Shown here one piece after another: positions 53,637-61,884 of a stretch of DNA of 64,000 nucleotides. The stretch lies in NCBI GenBank assembly GCA_016926255.1, contig JAFGOY010000011.1:186001-250000 (forward strand), given 5' to 3'. Position 1 is the stretch's first letter. Every line of letters starts with the position of its first letter. Position numbers and translations under genes: made by a program. A model generated the notes under the pieces. The model was not told the origin of the DNA. It ran no database searches and was given only the letters and a program-made list of their open reading frames with translations. The stretch is from Anaerolineae bacterium. Lineage in GTDB: Bacteria > Chloroflexota > Anaerolineae > Aggregatilineales > UBA3940.

Positions 53637-53679
53637 CTTTCGTTTCTCATTCGCCGATAGTCTTTTATAAACAGGTTGT

Positions 53680-55287
53680 CTATCCCTCAGCGGGCGGTTG
53701 AGTCTGTTCCACCGTCGCGGTTGTTTCTTCCGATGGCACAATGGCCTTGACCACCCGGTCAAACATAGACCACAAGAAGTTCTGATTCATGCCAACGGCC
53801 ACGCAGAGGAAGTATATGGTGTACATTCCCGGCGCATTGACGGTTTCGGTAGTCAGCGCCCCTTCGACGCCAAGCAGCCCACCACCGGCTGAAACCAGCA
53901 GGTAGGTGATCAACCCCAGGGCAAACCCCATGAATGGATTGGTAACGTACCAGGGTATATGGATCGGATCGAAGTCGCGCAGTTTGGCGATGTGCTTGAT
54001 CAAGACCCACAGCGCGCCGATCACCCCGCCCAGGCTGCCAAACATCCCCGGCATAAACGCTGCCGCTAACCAGGTGGGCATCAATGTGCTCAATGTAACG
54101 GTGACCCGGTCAGACATCACCGCCATTGCCAGTACAAGGAACACCCACACGACCAGGTAAATCCCCAGCCAGGTTCCTTGCGTTTGCCCCCACTTGCGGA
54201 CTTTCTCCTCAAGGCGCAGGCGGGCCTTCACCCGCTTGACGAGTTCCTCGGCGTTATCGTAATACTCGCGGCCTGCCAGCAGGTACTCGCGGGCCTTCTT
54301 AAGCTCGCAGATCGAGAGTTCGGTTGTACTGAAATAACCCCGTACGTCGCTGATCACCAGCCGGTAAGTCTCGTCGATCTCCTTCCACAGTTTCTCGATG
54401 CTCTCATTGGTGATGAGCATCTTCTCCAGGTCTTCGGCAGGCGGCATTTCGGGCTCGGAGGGCTTGCTGACAGGAGCGGGTTCCTCTAGAAACGGGTCAG
54501 AGGGCTTGTAAAACGACGTTGGAAGTACGCTTGCTGATGGGTATACCGAACCACCGGACATCGACGTGATTGGCGGGGGATAGGATGTTAACTCACTAAG
54601 CGGCGGCATCGAAACCGTTATGTCTTCAGAGATGTCTGGAATACCGGTCGAGCCAAACGGCGCTTCGGCTACCTCAGAGGCGAACGGCACCTCACCCGCC
54701 AGTTCATCGCCAAATGGCACACCCGATTCAATCGGCGGCACGGACGGATCGAGCAGCGGTTCCGGTTCAACTTCTGCGGAAGGCGCTGTCACGATCACCT
54801 CGTCGCCGGGTATGCTTGCTGGCGGCGATGTGAATTCAGCCAGCGGCACAGAAGGCACCTCGACTGGCTCCGCTTCCAGTTCCTCGGCTGGCTCCGCATC
54901 GGGCATGATCACCTCTGCGCTGACGCCCGGTGACGGCACAATCAGGTCAATTGCCCCCAGGTCTTCCGGGCTGAGATCTCGCGGGGGAGCTTCAGTCGAT
55001 TCCTCCACGCCGGGCGGCTCAGGCACCTCCGCCCCACGTCCGCGATCCCAGAAGGCGTCGGCGCGCATTGGCTCCGGCTCAGAAGATTCTTCCACGCTGC
55101 TGACGAAAATCTCTTCGGTTTCTTCGTCTGTGGCCGCTTCGAGGTCAAATGGGTCTTCGCCGCCCAGATTCAGTGCGTGTTCTTCTCCCCCAACCAGGAT
55201 ATCCCATCCCATCCCTTTCAAAGAGGCGCTTTCATCCTCTTGTTCCTGTTCATCTCGCTCGGTGAGATTCTTATCGAGATCATCCAT
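53680..55287 (-). CDS. Acidic multi-pass membrane protein of the ParA operon
   Basis: 535 residues. The N-terminal 300 are Glu/Pro/Ser-rich and likely disordered (net acidic). About 300-370 are helical and charged (LRLEEKVRKW), and the C-terminal third has four membrane helices with small-residue content (WLGIYLVVWVFLVLAM, GGVIGALWVLI). The long soluble part should face the cytoplasm. Its start overlaps the ParA stop by 8 bp, so it is made with the ATPase. No family recognised; it may be the membrane receptor or anchor for the ParA protein. Confidence 0.75.
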   Translation of the reverse strand: MDDLDKNLTERDEQEQEDESASLKGMGWDILVGGEEHALNLGGEDPFDLEAATDEETEEIFVSSVEESSEPEPMRADAFWDRGRGAEVPEPPGVEESTEAPPRDLSPEDLGAIDLIVPSPGVSAEVIMPDAEPAEELEAEPVEVPSVPLAEFTSPPASIPGDEVIVTAPSAEVEPEPLLDPSVPPIESGVPFGDELAGEVPFASEVAEAPFGSTGIPDISEDITVSMPPLSELTSYPPPITSMSGGSVYPSASVLPTSFYKPSDPFLEEPAPVSKPSEPEMPPAEDLEKMLITNESIEKLWKEIDETYRLVISDVRGYFSTTELSICELKKAREYLLAGREYYDNAEELVKRVKARLRLEEKVRKWGQTQGTWLGIYLVVWVFLVLAMAVMSDRVTVTLSTLMPTWLAAAFMPGMFGSLGGVIGALWVLIKHIAKLRDFDPIHIPWYVTNPFMGFALGLITYLLVSAGGGLLGVEGALTTETVNAPGMYTIYFLCVAVGMNQNFLWSMFDRVVKAIVPSEETTATVEQTQPPAEG

Positions 55288-56047
55288 GATTTGCTATCTC
55301 CTCCGCCAGTTTGCGGTAAGCAACAGCCCCCTCATGGTTGGGGGCGCTGTCTACAACCGTTTGATTGGCAACCGGTGCTTCGGCGAACTTTACGCTGTGA
55401 ATAATCAGGACATCGAAAACTTTGCTCTTGAAAACAGTACGCAGTTCCTCGACGACTTCTGTCGCGTGTCTGCTGTTCGGCTCGACCATGGTTGGCAGCA
55501 GTCCTAACAGCCGCAGGTCGGGGTTGAGACGCCGTTTGACCCGCCAGATGGTTTCCATCAAAGCCCGGACACCGCGCATTGCCAGAAAATGGCTCTGGAC
55601 GGGAACCAGCACCTCGTCGGCGGCGACCAGTCCATTCAGAGTCAGAAGCCCCAGGCTGGGGGGGGTATCGATCAGGATGATATCGAACGGCACCCGGTTC
55701 TTTTCGAGAACCTGTTGAAGCCTGCGAGTGCGGTCTTCTTTTGTTGCCAGGTGGACTTCAGCCGCCGCCAGGTCGATCCCACCGGGAGCCAGGGCAATTT
55801 TCCCGTTGGCTCCCACCGGGTGAAGGATGCGCGAAAAGGGCATCGAACTGCGCAGTAAAACCGAAGCCATTGTGTGGGTGAGTTTGTAAGGGTCGATGCC
55901 AAAGGTAGCCGTCAATGCGGCCTGCGGGTCGAGATCGATCAACAGAACCCGTTTGTCCAGGGCTGTCAGTGCAGCCCCCAGGTTGGCAACTGTTGTGGTT
56001 TTCCCTACACCGCCTTTTTGATTGGCGACTACGATAATCCGGCTCAA
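55280..56047 (-). CDS. ParA/Soj-family ATPase
   Basis: A 255-residue deviant Walker A ATPase: NQKGGVGKTTT near residues 9-19, LLIDLDPQA and IDTPPSLGLLT. It has no N-terminal winged helix, so it is of the Soj/chromosomal or positioning type. No parB or parS is adjacent; the co-transcribed genes are two membrane proteins. The start is TTG 56047 with GGGGAG 6-7 nt upstream; the ATG-initiated frame at 56113 begins before the likely transcription start (-10 box at 56093-56098). Probably a membrane-linked positioning ATPase; chromosome segregation is an alternative. Confidence 0.88.
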   Translation of the reverse strand: MSRIIVVANQKGGVGKTTTVANLGAALTALDKRVLLIDLDPQAALTATFGIDPYKLTHTMASVLLRSSMPFSRILHPVGANGKIALAPGGIDLAAAEVHLATKEDRTRRLQQVLEKNRVPFDIILIDTPPSLGLLTLNGLVAADEVLVPVQSHFLAMRGVRALMETIWRVKRRLNPDLRLLGLLPTMVEPNSRHATEVVEELRTVFKSKVFDVLIIHSVKFAEAPVANQTVVDSAPNHEGAVAYRKLAEEIANHG

Positions 56048-56092
56048 GTTTTTCTCCCCACAATCGTCAGTGTTAGAAAATGGGCTTTTCGC

Positions 56093-56102
56093 ATTATAGC
56101 AT
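56093..56102 (-). promoter_or_regulatory. Extended -10 promoter of the ParA operon
   Basis: Minus-strand ATGCTATAAT, identical to the box before the pseudokinase operon; predicted RNA start near 56086, 39 nt before the TTG start. Confidence 0.6.
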
Positions 56103-56147
56103 ACCTTCATCATGAGGAAATAACGGGTATCGGCCTGTAATCACGGC

Positions 56148-56176
56148 TTGACGCTCTTTCCCGCTCAGGCTATCAT
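56148..56176 (+). promoter_or_regulatory. Promoter of the DinB-like gene, leaderless geometry
   Basis: TTGACG (56148-56153), 17-nt spacer, TATCAT (56171-56176), ATG at 56186 only 9 nt later and without a ribosome site. Confidence 0.65.
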
Positions 56177-56185
56177 CCAGACGGT

Positions 56186-56665
56186 ATGGACAAACAAGCC
56201 CTTCTCGACGAACTGCACGCATCGCGGGCTGACCTCCTCGATGCCATTGACGGGTTGACCCCGGAACAGATGCATCTCCCTGATGCCGTTGGCTACTGGT
56301 CAGTCAGGGATGTTCTTTCGCATCTTGTCGATTGGGAGGCCGAACTCGTCACCGCTTTGAACCAGATTCAAAACAAACAGGTGCCCGGCATCATGGAAAT
56401 CGACGATATTGACGGCTGGAACGAGGAGCAGCATTATCAGAACGCTCAACGCCCGCTTGAAAACGTCCTTGAAGATTTCGAAGGGGTTCACCGGATGCTG
56501 GTTCGTATGGTCGCGGATTTTCCCGAAAAAACCCTGGCCGACAACCGGCGTTTTTCCTGGATGGAAGGAGAACCTTTATCCTATTTGATTGAAGAGACCG
56601 CCACCTTACATGAACGTGAACACGCTGACGATATCCGCGCCTGGCGTGAGAGATTAAACCAGTGA
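56186..56665 (+). CDS. DinB/ClbS-like four-helix protein
   Basis: A 159-residue four-helix-bundle protein of the DinB/YfiT/ClbS superfamily. Metal-ligand candidates are His in VLSHLVDWE and the pair in LHEREHADDIR, the usual three-His layout. Members include thiol-dependent transferases and the colibactin-resistance hydrolase ClbS; sequence alone does not choose. The promoter directly before the ATG predicts a leaderless transcript. The following gene begins 38 bp after with its own GGGAG. Confidence 0.82.
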   Translation: MDKQALLDELHASRADLLDAIDGLTPEQMHLPDAVGYWSVRDVLSHLVDWEAELVTALNQIQNKQVPGIMEIDDIDGWNEEQHYQNAQRPLENVLEDFEGVHRMLVRMVADFPEKTLADNRRFSWMEGEPLSYLIEETATLHEREHADDIRAWRERLNQ

Positions 56666-56703
56666 AACATCAACCACAAAAACTGACGACAATGGGAGAT
56701 TGA

Positions 56704-57129
56704 ATGAGCCGTGTAATCCGGATCGATGGACCTGGCAAGTCCCGCAGCCAATTGATGCGAACCGCTGCCGAGCTTATCCGCCGCTTGAGTGAAAAAAGTG
56801 CGATTGACGACGAAACAAAAGACATGGCCGCTTTGCTCGTTTACTGTTTCCGGGAGATTGACTTCGGGATTGATGAGTCTGTCCGTGCCTGGGAGAAACG
56901 AAATTACTGGGTGAAGGCAGAACAGTTTCGATTGAAGTGGTCGTGGGCAGGCCAGGCTGCCAACAAGCTGGAGAGAATTGTCACTCTGGAGCGCTGGGAA
57001 CAGCTTCCCCCAGAATTAATCAAGCTGCTGCCGTATTTCGAGGAGATCAAGATCGCCCAGTACACGCGCAAGCCGACGATGTGGGAGGGTCTCTATCAGC
57101 GCCTGATGAATGAGCTTTCCGCCAGATAA
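56704..57129 (+). CDS. Hypothetical helical protein
   Basis: A 141-residue soluble helical protein with many Trp, Arg and Glu; no family recognised. A GGGAG ribosome site stands 6 nt before the ATG. It sits between the DinB-like gene and the holin-like gene, 100 bp from the latter. It may belong to the same plus-strand run, but nothing shows its role. Confidence 0.65.
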   Translation: MSRVIRIDGPGKSRSQLMRTAAELIRRLSEKSAIDDETKDMAALLVYCFREIDFGIDESVRAWEKRNYWVKAEQFRLKWSWAGQAANKLERIVTLERWEQLPPELIKLLPYFEEIKIAQYTRKPTMWEGLYQRLMNELSAR

Positions 57130-57229
57130 GACACCCACCCCGGCGGCGGAATGTGCCAACCGTTGAAAAATGCGATAATAAGGCGCAGGCTTGTTATCCG
57201 TTTTTCTCCGGAGCCAGAAAGGATCAGCG

Positions 57230-57850
57230 ATGGAACTCAATGATTTTCTCTCGATACTCTCGCAGGCGTTATTGATCATAGCCCTGCCGATTATCATCGC
57301 CGCCGCCGTCCAGACCTTCCGGGTGCAAACTCAGAAGCTCAAAGATAATATCGGGGAAGACCGTTTCAATGCGCTCAAAAGCATCGTCCAGACGGCGGTT
57401 CAGGTCGCCGAGCAGACCGGCGTCCTTGAAAAGCTGACCGGTTCCGAAAAGCGCAACCAGGCTGTCGATTTTGTTCAGTCATGGCTGCGGGATCACAATG
57501 TTAACATCGACGTTGATCAGATTGCTTCGCTGGTCGAGGCGGAAGTTCTTACCCAGTTCCAGAACCCGACCGCCCCGGTCAATACCGCCGAGAGCCGCCA
57601 GCAGTTGATCGACAAGGCCGTCGAGTCGGCAGTATTGGCCGCCGAGCAAAGCGGATTGAAGGGCCTCATCCAGAATCTAAGCGCCGAAAAGAAAGCCTAT
57701 GCCATGCAGATGTCTAAAGAGTACCTGGCGCAGCACGGTATCAATATCCCCGACACGCTGATCGACGGCATGATCGAAGCGACACTGCTTCGCTATACGC
57801 TTGCCGCGCGGGGTCAGCTTCCAGATAGCGGCGGTCAGGCTGCCGGATAG
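57230..57850 (+). CDS. LLH-holin-like membrane protein with duplicated soluble domain
   Basis: A 206-residue protein with one N-terminal membrane helix (about 8-26) and two tandem copies of a helical domain. Copy 1 runs about residues 45-103 (ALKSIVQTAVQVAEQTG to LVEAEVL) and copy 2 about 118-192 (LIDKAVESAVLAAEQSG to MIEATLL). The unit matches the phage LLH holin family (AEQTG, then a basic helix, then IEAxV). No endolysin or phage gene is next to it, so a lysis role is doubtful. AAAGGATCAG precedes ATG 57230. Confidence 0.75.
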   Translation: MELNDFLSILSQALLIIALPIIIAAAVQTFRVQTQKLKDNIGEDRFNALKSIVQTAVQVAEQTGVLEKLTGSEKRNQAVDFVQSWLRDHNVNIDVDQIASLVEAEVLTQFQNPTAPVNTAESRQQLIDKAVESAVLAAEQSGLKGLIQNLSAEKKAYAMQMSKEYLAQHGINIPDTLIDGMIEATLLRYTLAARGQLPDSGGQAAG

Positions 57851-57918
57851 AGAAGTAACTCTCAGGGTAGCATGGTACAATAAGAATATGGCTTTAATCA
57901 GTGGCGGAGCAGTCGATC

Positions 57919-58437
57919 ATGAGTGAAGAAAACCAGCCCAGCGCAGTCCGGCCCAAAGTGCCGGATGAGCGCAATCCCGAAACCCATGCCATCTTTCGCC
58001 GTGAAGGGTGGTGGCAGATCACGTTTCCGGTGGTGGCGGTTTCACTGCTTTCCATCCTTGCGATTGTCCTGATCGCCGTACTGGGTGGGCCGGGGGCCGC
58101 TTCGGTTGTTGCCGATTACGCGCTTGGGTTGATCATCCTCCTGAACCTGATCGCCGGGCTGCTGATAGTCGCGCTGGTGATCGGTGCGGTATACGTGGTA
58201 TCGCTGTTCATCCGGAAGACGCCGCCCTATACCTATGTGGCGCAGAAGGCCGTACGGCGCGTCTATGAATGGATCGACCGGTTGATGAACCGGATCGCCA
58301 ACATCGTGATCATGGTGCGCAGTGCTTTTGCCGGTTTGAAGCATTATCTGAAAGAGCAGGGGTATATCCCTGTGGTAAAATCAGAGGATGAGAAGTCACC
58401 GTCTGCGACTCCGCAGCCGCAGTCTAAAGAGGCTTAG
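57919..58437 (+). CDS. Two-helix membrane protein, unknown function
   Basis: 172 residues: a charged N-terminus, two hydrophobic helices (about 37-58 and 68-95), then an amphipathic, basic C-terminal part with aromatic residues (PPYTYVAQKAVRRVYEWIDR). GGAG lies 9 nt before ATG 57919; the in-frame GTG 57901 is less likely. It is 68 bp after the holin-like gene and 25 bp before a small membrane protein. No known domain. Confidence 0.7.
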   Translation: MSEENQPSAVRPKVPDERNPETHAIFRREGWWQITFPVVAVSLLSILAIVLIAVLGGPGAASVVADYALGLIILLNLIAGLLIVALVIGAVYVVSLFIRKTPPYTYVAQKAVRRVYEWIDRLMNRIANIVIMVRSAFAGLKHYLKEQGYIPVVKSEDEKSPSATPQPQSKEA

Positions 58438-58462
58438 CAATCTGCTTGAGGAGATGGAACCG

Positions 58463-58708
58463 ATGACCGAACAAGACAAGGCTATTGTAACTCAGGAAAG
58501 TGGTTCCGATTGGCGGCCACGAGTCTATCTCATCGGCGGGCTGATCGGGTCGATCCTGGGCGTGCTGTCGGCCTATTTCTATGTCCAGGCGGCTGACAAA
58601 AAGCACGGCGGCGATGCGCCTGAAGCCCCCGCCGCGCGTGATACCGTCCGGCTGGGGATGTCGCTGCTCGCGATCATCCGCACGATCACCGAGTGGGGCA
58701 GCCGCTGA
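58463..58708 (+). CDS. Small single-helix membrane protein
   Basis: An 81-residue protein: short charged N-terminus, one membrane helix (about 23-42, LIGGLIGSILGVLSAYFYVQ), and a C-terminal amphipathic helix (RLGMSLLAIIRTITEWG). GAGGAG lies 9 nt before ATG 58463 (ATG 58454 is too close). Last gene of the holin-like run; a terminator follows. The pattern of one helix plus amphipathic tail suggests a membrane-complex subunit. Confidence 0.65.
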   Translation: MTEQDKAIVTQESGSDWRPRVYLIGGLIGSILGVLSAYFYVQAADKKHGGDAPEAPAARDTVRLGMSLLAIIRTITEWGSR

Positions 58709-58742
58709 CCCGTTCTGATAATTCCGTTTCTTTGTTCGATTG

Positions 58743-58774
58743 AGGGCAGCCCGTGCTGTCCTTTTTTCTTTTTT
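58743..58774 (+). terminator. Intrinsic terminator of the holin-like operon
   Basis: Stem AGGGCAGC (58743-58750) / GCTGTCCT (58755-58762) with one G-T pair and a 4-nt loop, followed by TTTTTCTTTTTT. Confidence 0.8.
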
Positions 58775-59573
58775 ACCCGCCCCCGTCACTCAGGATCGCT
58801 TCCTCGCACAGCGGCGTCGTCGTGCAGGCCGGGGCCGATGGCGCGCAGGCGACATTGACCGCCAGTCCCAGGTAACGTGAGGGATCGACAGTGTTGTCGA
58901 ATTCCAGTTCGTTGGTGTAATGGCCGTATCCATCGTCCAGCACAATCGAGAAATGCAGATGTACCCAGACCGTCCGGGCGCTGCCGCTGTAGTCACCGGT
59001 ATAGCCGAGCAGCGTCCCCTGGCTGACGAACTTTTCGTAGGTGCCGGGTGGAAAGGCGTCGTCGATGAAATCGGGGGATCCTGATTTGTCGACCATGTGC
59101 GTGTAATACAGCCATATCTGCCGACCTGGGTTTAACGGATCGTCCGGCACGCGGATGATCAGCGCACTCGTCCAGTATTCCTCGCGGGTCAGGTAACCAT
59201 CATACGCCGCATAGACCGGCGTCACCCCTGCCTCGGTAGGGCTGAAAATGTCGATTCCCTGGTGGCGGTGATTTTCCGAATACGGCCCGCGTGGGTCACC
59301 GTACAGCAGCCCGATCCAGCCTTCGGAGGGCAGCAGGAACGGTGCACCGGGGCACGGCTCGGTCAGGGTAGTGATCAATTCCCGGCGTGCTTCTTCATCG
59401 CCTGATACCCATTTTGCGGTATCGCTGAGGCTCGTTGTACCGGGTTCTCTACCGGCTCTTGAGCGAAGGAAGGCGAGCACCCCAACGGCGATCACCAGCA
59501 GTGCCAGCCCGATCAATACGATGGTTCGCCGTCTTCGATTTCTTCTGAATGGTGAGTAGTCGTCGTATGCCAA
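58773..59573 (-). CDS. Membrane-anchored M23-family peptidase
   Basis: A 266-residue protein with a basic N-terminus, a membrane anchor (about residues 18-37) and an M23/LytM domain. Zinc motifs are complete: HRHQGIDIF (HxGxD) and VWVHLHFSI (HxH). It ends in a Cys-rich tail (four Cys in the last 28 residues). It should act on peptidoglycan peptides outside the membrane. The start is TTG with GGAG 6 nt upstream. It is the second M23 protein of the window; unlike that at 44712 it keeps the Asp ligand. Confidence 0.85.
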   Translation of the reverse strand: MAYDDYSPFRRNRRRRTIVLIGLALLVIAVGVLAFLRSRAGREPGTTSLSDTAKWVSGDEEARRELITTLTEPCPGAPFLLPSEGWIGLLYGDPRGPYSENHRHQGIDIFSPTEAGVTPVYAAYDGYLTREEYWTSALIIRVPDDPLNPGRQIWLYYTHMVDKSGSPDFIDDAFPPGTYEKFVSQGTLLGYTGDYSGSARTVWVHLHFSIVLDDGYGHYTNELEFDNTVDPSRYLGLAVNVACAPSAPACTTTPLCEEAILSDGGG

Positions 59574-59692
59574 TTCCCGCTCCGGTCGGTGTGTTGTCCA
59601 CTGATATTAGTGGCCGGGGTGAGCCGCTGCAACCATGCCCGCAGAGTTTACATTTTCGCCCTACCCATTTGAACGGGAGTATACTCCAATGC

Positions 59693-61030
59693 ATGGAAAA
59701 ACTGTCCCACCTGACATGGGATTGGCTGGGCGGCTTGATCAAACGCTGGCGCTGGTCGATGTTCTGGCGCGGGTTCTGGCTTTCACTGGTGATCGGGTTG
59801 TTCCTGGTCGGTGTGCCCGGTATGCGTCCCGACCCACAGAGCGAGTCGTTCCAGGCGCTCGGCGCGGCGCGTGATTATCTGTTCGATTTCGCCGCCTGGG
59901 AAGCCGCATCGCTGACCGACAAAGCGGTCAACGATGCGGTTGGCGCGCAGCGTTATATGAGCCAGCAGGATCAGGTCGACTATGTGCGTGACTACCTGGA
60001 ACTGGTTGGTCAGATCGCTGAACTGGAACGCCAGATCGAGGACTACTACGTCGATCCGTCCATTGCTGACCCGGAAGCGGCCACCATCGATCTCCGCAAT
60101 AAACGCGATTCGCTCCGAGAGGATCAGCGATCCCGGCAGGCATTGGCCGAGTCGATCATCCAGTCACAGGTCGATGAGGTGCTGGTCGATTACGGCTTTG
60201 GCGTCGGCGGGAAGATTCTCCCGCCCCTGTCCATTCGCTTTACCGAACTCCCCACCATCCTGATCACCTCCCCCCGTGACCGGATCGAGCGCACCGGGTC
60301 GTATGTCCTTCAGCACGGCCTGGTCGTCGATCAGCAGGAGGCGCTCGAATCAGAAGTTGACACCGAACTGGGAGTCTCGTCGCTCGTCGTCCCGATTGGC
60401 GGGTTGGGCATCTGGCCCGCGATGCTGATCGAGACGAGCAGCGTCCCGTTTACCTACGAAGTCACCGCCCACGAGTGGACGCATCACCTGCTGGCCTTCT
60501 ACCCGCTGGGGTTCAATTACGGGGTGACGCCCGAACTGTATACGATGAACGAGACGACCGCCAGCATCGTCGGCAAGGAGATCGGTTGGGCGGTGCTCGA
60601 CCGCTACTACCCTGATCTGGCACCCCCTCCCCCGGATTACACCCCCCAGCAGCAGCCGGAATTCACCCCGCCCGCCGATCCTGATCAGCCGCCTGCATTC
60701 GACTACCGGGCGGAGATGCACGCCACCCGCGTTCGCGTCGACGAACTGCTGGCGGCGGGTAAAATCGAGGAGGCCGAGACGTATATGGAGCAGCGGCGGG
60801 AGGTTTTTGTCGAGCAGGGCTACCGGATTCGCAAGCTGAACCAGGCTTATTTCGCGTTTTACGGGGCTTATGCCGACGAACCCGGCGCGACCGGTACCGA
60901 TCCCGTTGGCCCGGCGGTGCGCGAGCTGCGTTATTACAGCGATTCGCTGTATGATTTCGTCTCGACGATACGCGGCATGACCACCTTTGCCGAGCTTGAA
61001 GCCGAACTATCCGCCCGTTCTGCAAGGTGA
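59693..61030 (+). CDS. Membrane-anchored HExxH protein, putative metalloprotease
   Basis: 445 residues: one N-terminal membrane helix (about 27-45), a helical region with coiled-coil character (about 90-150), a central domain, a Pro-rich loop (near 310-330), and a helical C-terminal part. A zinc-protease motif H-E-W-T-H-H is read at about nt 60468-60486, and a Glu-containing helix MNETTASIVGKEIG follows some 25 residues later, the arrangement of gluzincin proteases. No named family recognised. A start at 59693 is chosen; GGGAG is 13 nt upstream. prmC follows immediately. Confidence 0.72.
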   Translation: MEKLSHLTWDWLGGLIKRWRWSMFWRGFWLSLVIGLFLVGVPGMRPDPQSESFQALGAARDYLFDFAAWEAASLTDKAVNDAVGAQRYMSQQDQVDYVRDYLELVGQIAELERQIEDYYVDPSIADPEAATIDLRNKRDSLREDQRSRQALAESIIQSQVDEVLVDYGFGVGGKILPPLSIRFTELPTILITSPRDRIERTGSYVLQHGLVVDQQEALESEVDTELGVSSLVVPIGGLGIWPAMLIETSSVPFTYEVTAHEWTHHLLAFYPLGFNYGVTPELYTMNETTASIVGKEIGWAVLDRYYPDLAPPPPDYTPQQQPEFTPPADPDQPPAFDYRAEMHATRVRVDELLAAGKIEEAETYMEQRREVFVEQGYRIRKLNQAYFAFYGAYADEPGATGTDPVGPAVRELRYYSDSLYDFVSTIRGMTTFAELEAELSARSAR

Positions 61031-61044
61031 TCGGATTGATCGAT

Positions 61045-61884
61045 ATGGAAACCATCGGCGATGCGCTTGAATACGGGCGCACTCAGGCAAACGAACACCT
61101 GACCTCGACCACCGCTCAGGCTTTACTGGCGCATGTCGTCGGGCGGGGGCGGGTCTGGTTGTTTGCCCATCGTGAAGAACCGCTTCCACCGGAGGACGCC
61201 AATCGTTTCGTCGGTCTGATCGCCCGTGCCGCGCAGGGCGAACCGCTTGCCCATTTAGTCGGTGAGCGGGAGTTCTACGGCCTGCCCTTCTGTGTCACCC
61301 CCGACGTGCTGATCCCCCGCCCGGAAACCGAATCGCTGGTCGATGTCGTGCTGGATTGGGCAAAAGAGAGGAATATCGCCGCGCCGCGCCTGGTCGACGT
61401 GGGTACCGGCAGCGGTGCGATTGCGATCACGCTCGCCTTGAAGCTCCCCACTGCGCAAGTCTCCGCCGTCGAGATTTCCTGGGCGGCGCTCTCGATTGCC
61501 CGCCAGAATGCGATCCGGCATGGAGTCGCCAATCGGGTTGGCTTTGTGCTGGGCGACCTGCTCGACCCGCTAATCGGCCCTTTCGACGTGATCGTCGCCA
61601 ACCTGCCCTATATCAACGCCGAGGAACTCACCGCCCTTGAAGTGGGCCGCTGGGAGCCGCGAGTCGCGTTGAACGGTGGCAAAGACGGCCTTTTCCTCAT
61701 CCGCCGTTTGCTCGATCAGGTCCCGGCGCGGCTTGTCCCCGGTGGGCTGCTGGCGCTTGAGATGGGATTTGATCAGGGTGAGAGGGTCGTCGGTCTCTGC
61801 CGCGACGCGCTGCCCGATTCTCGTGTCACAAAACTTGCCGATCTCGCCGGGCTGGATCGGATCGTGAAAGTCGAAACCAGATGA
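61045..61884 (+). CDS. prmC: Release factor glutamine methyltransferase (PrmC/HemK)
   Basis: A 279-residue SAM-dependent enzyme that methylates the Gln of the GGQ motif of release factors. The N-terminal helical domain (1-75) and the Rossmann domain with VDVGTGSGAIAITLAL are clear; LIPRPETESLVD is a PrmC signature. The active-site motif normally NPPY reads N-L-P-Y (Leu codon 61603-61605). prfA, its substrate gene, is 1.3 kb downstream. A GTG at 61027 overlapping the previous stop is the alternative start. Confidence 0.92.
   Translation: METIGDALEYGRTQANEHLTSTTAQALLAHVVGRGRVWLFAHREEPLPPEDANRFVGLIARAAQGEPLAHLVGEREFYGLPFCVTPDVLIPRPETESLVDVVLDWAKERNIAAPRLVDVGTGSGAIAITLALKLPTAQVSAVEISWAALSIARQNAIRHGVANRVGFVLGDLLDPLIGPFDVIVANLPYINAEELTALEVGRWEPRVALNGGKDGLFLIRRLLDQVPARLVPGGLLALEMGFDQGERVVGLCRDALPDSRVTKLADLAGLDRIVKVETR

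Noticed and set aside
55280-56047. Plasmid partition or MinD cell-division ATPase
   Set aside because: No parB or minC/E neighbour, no C-terminal amphipathic MinD helix seen, and the partners are membrane proteins.
57230-57850. Prophage remnant with holin
   Set aside because: No endolysin, structural, integrase or repressor gene within several kb, and the domain is duplicated within one protein.
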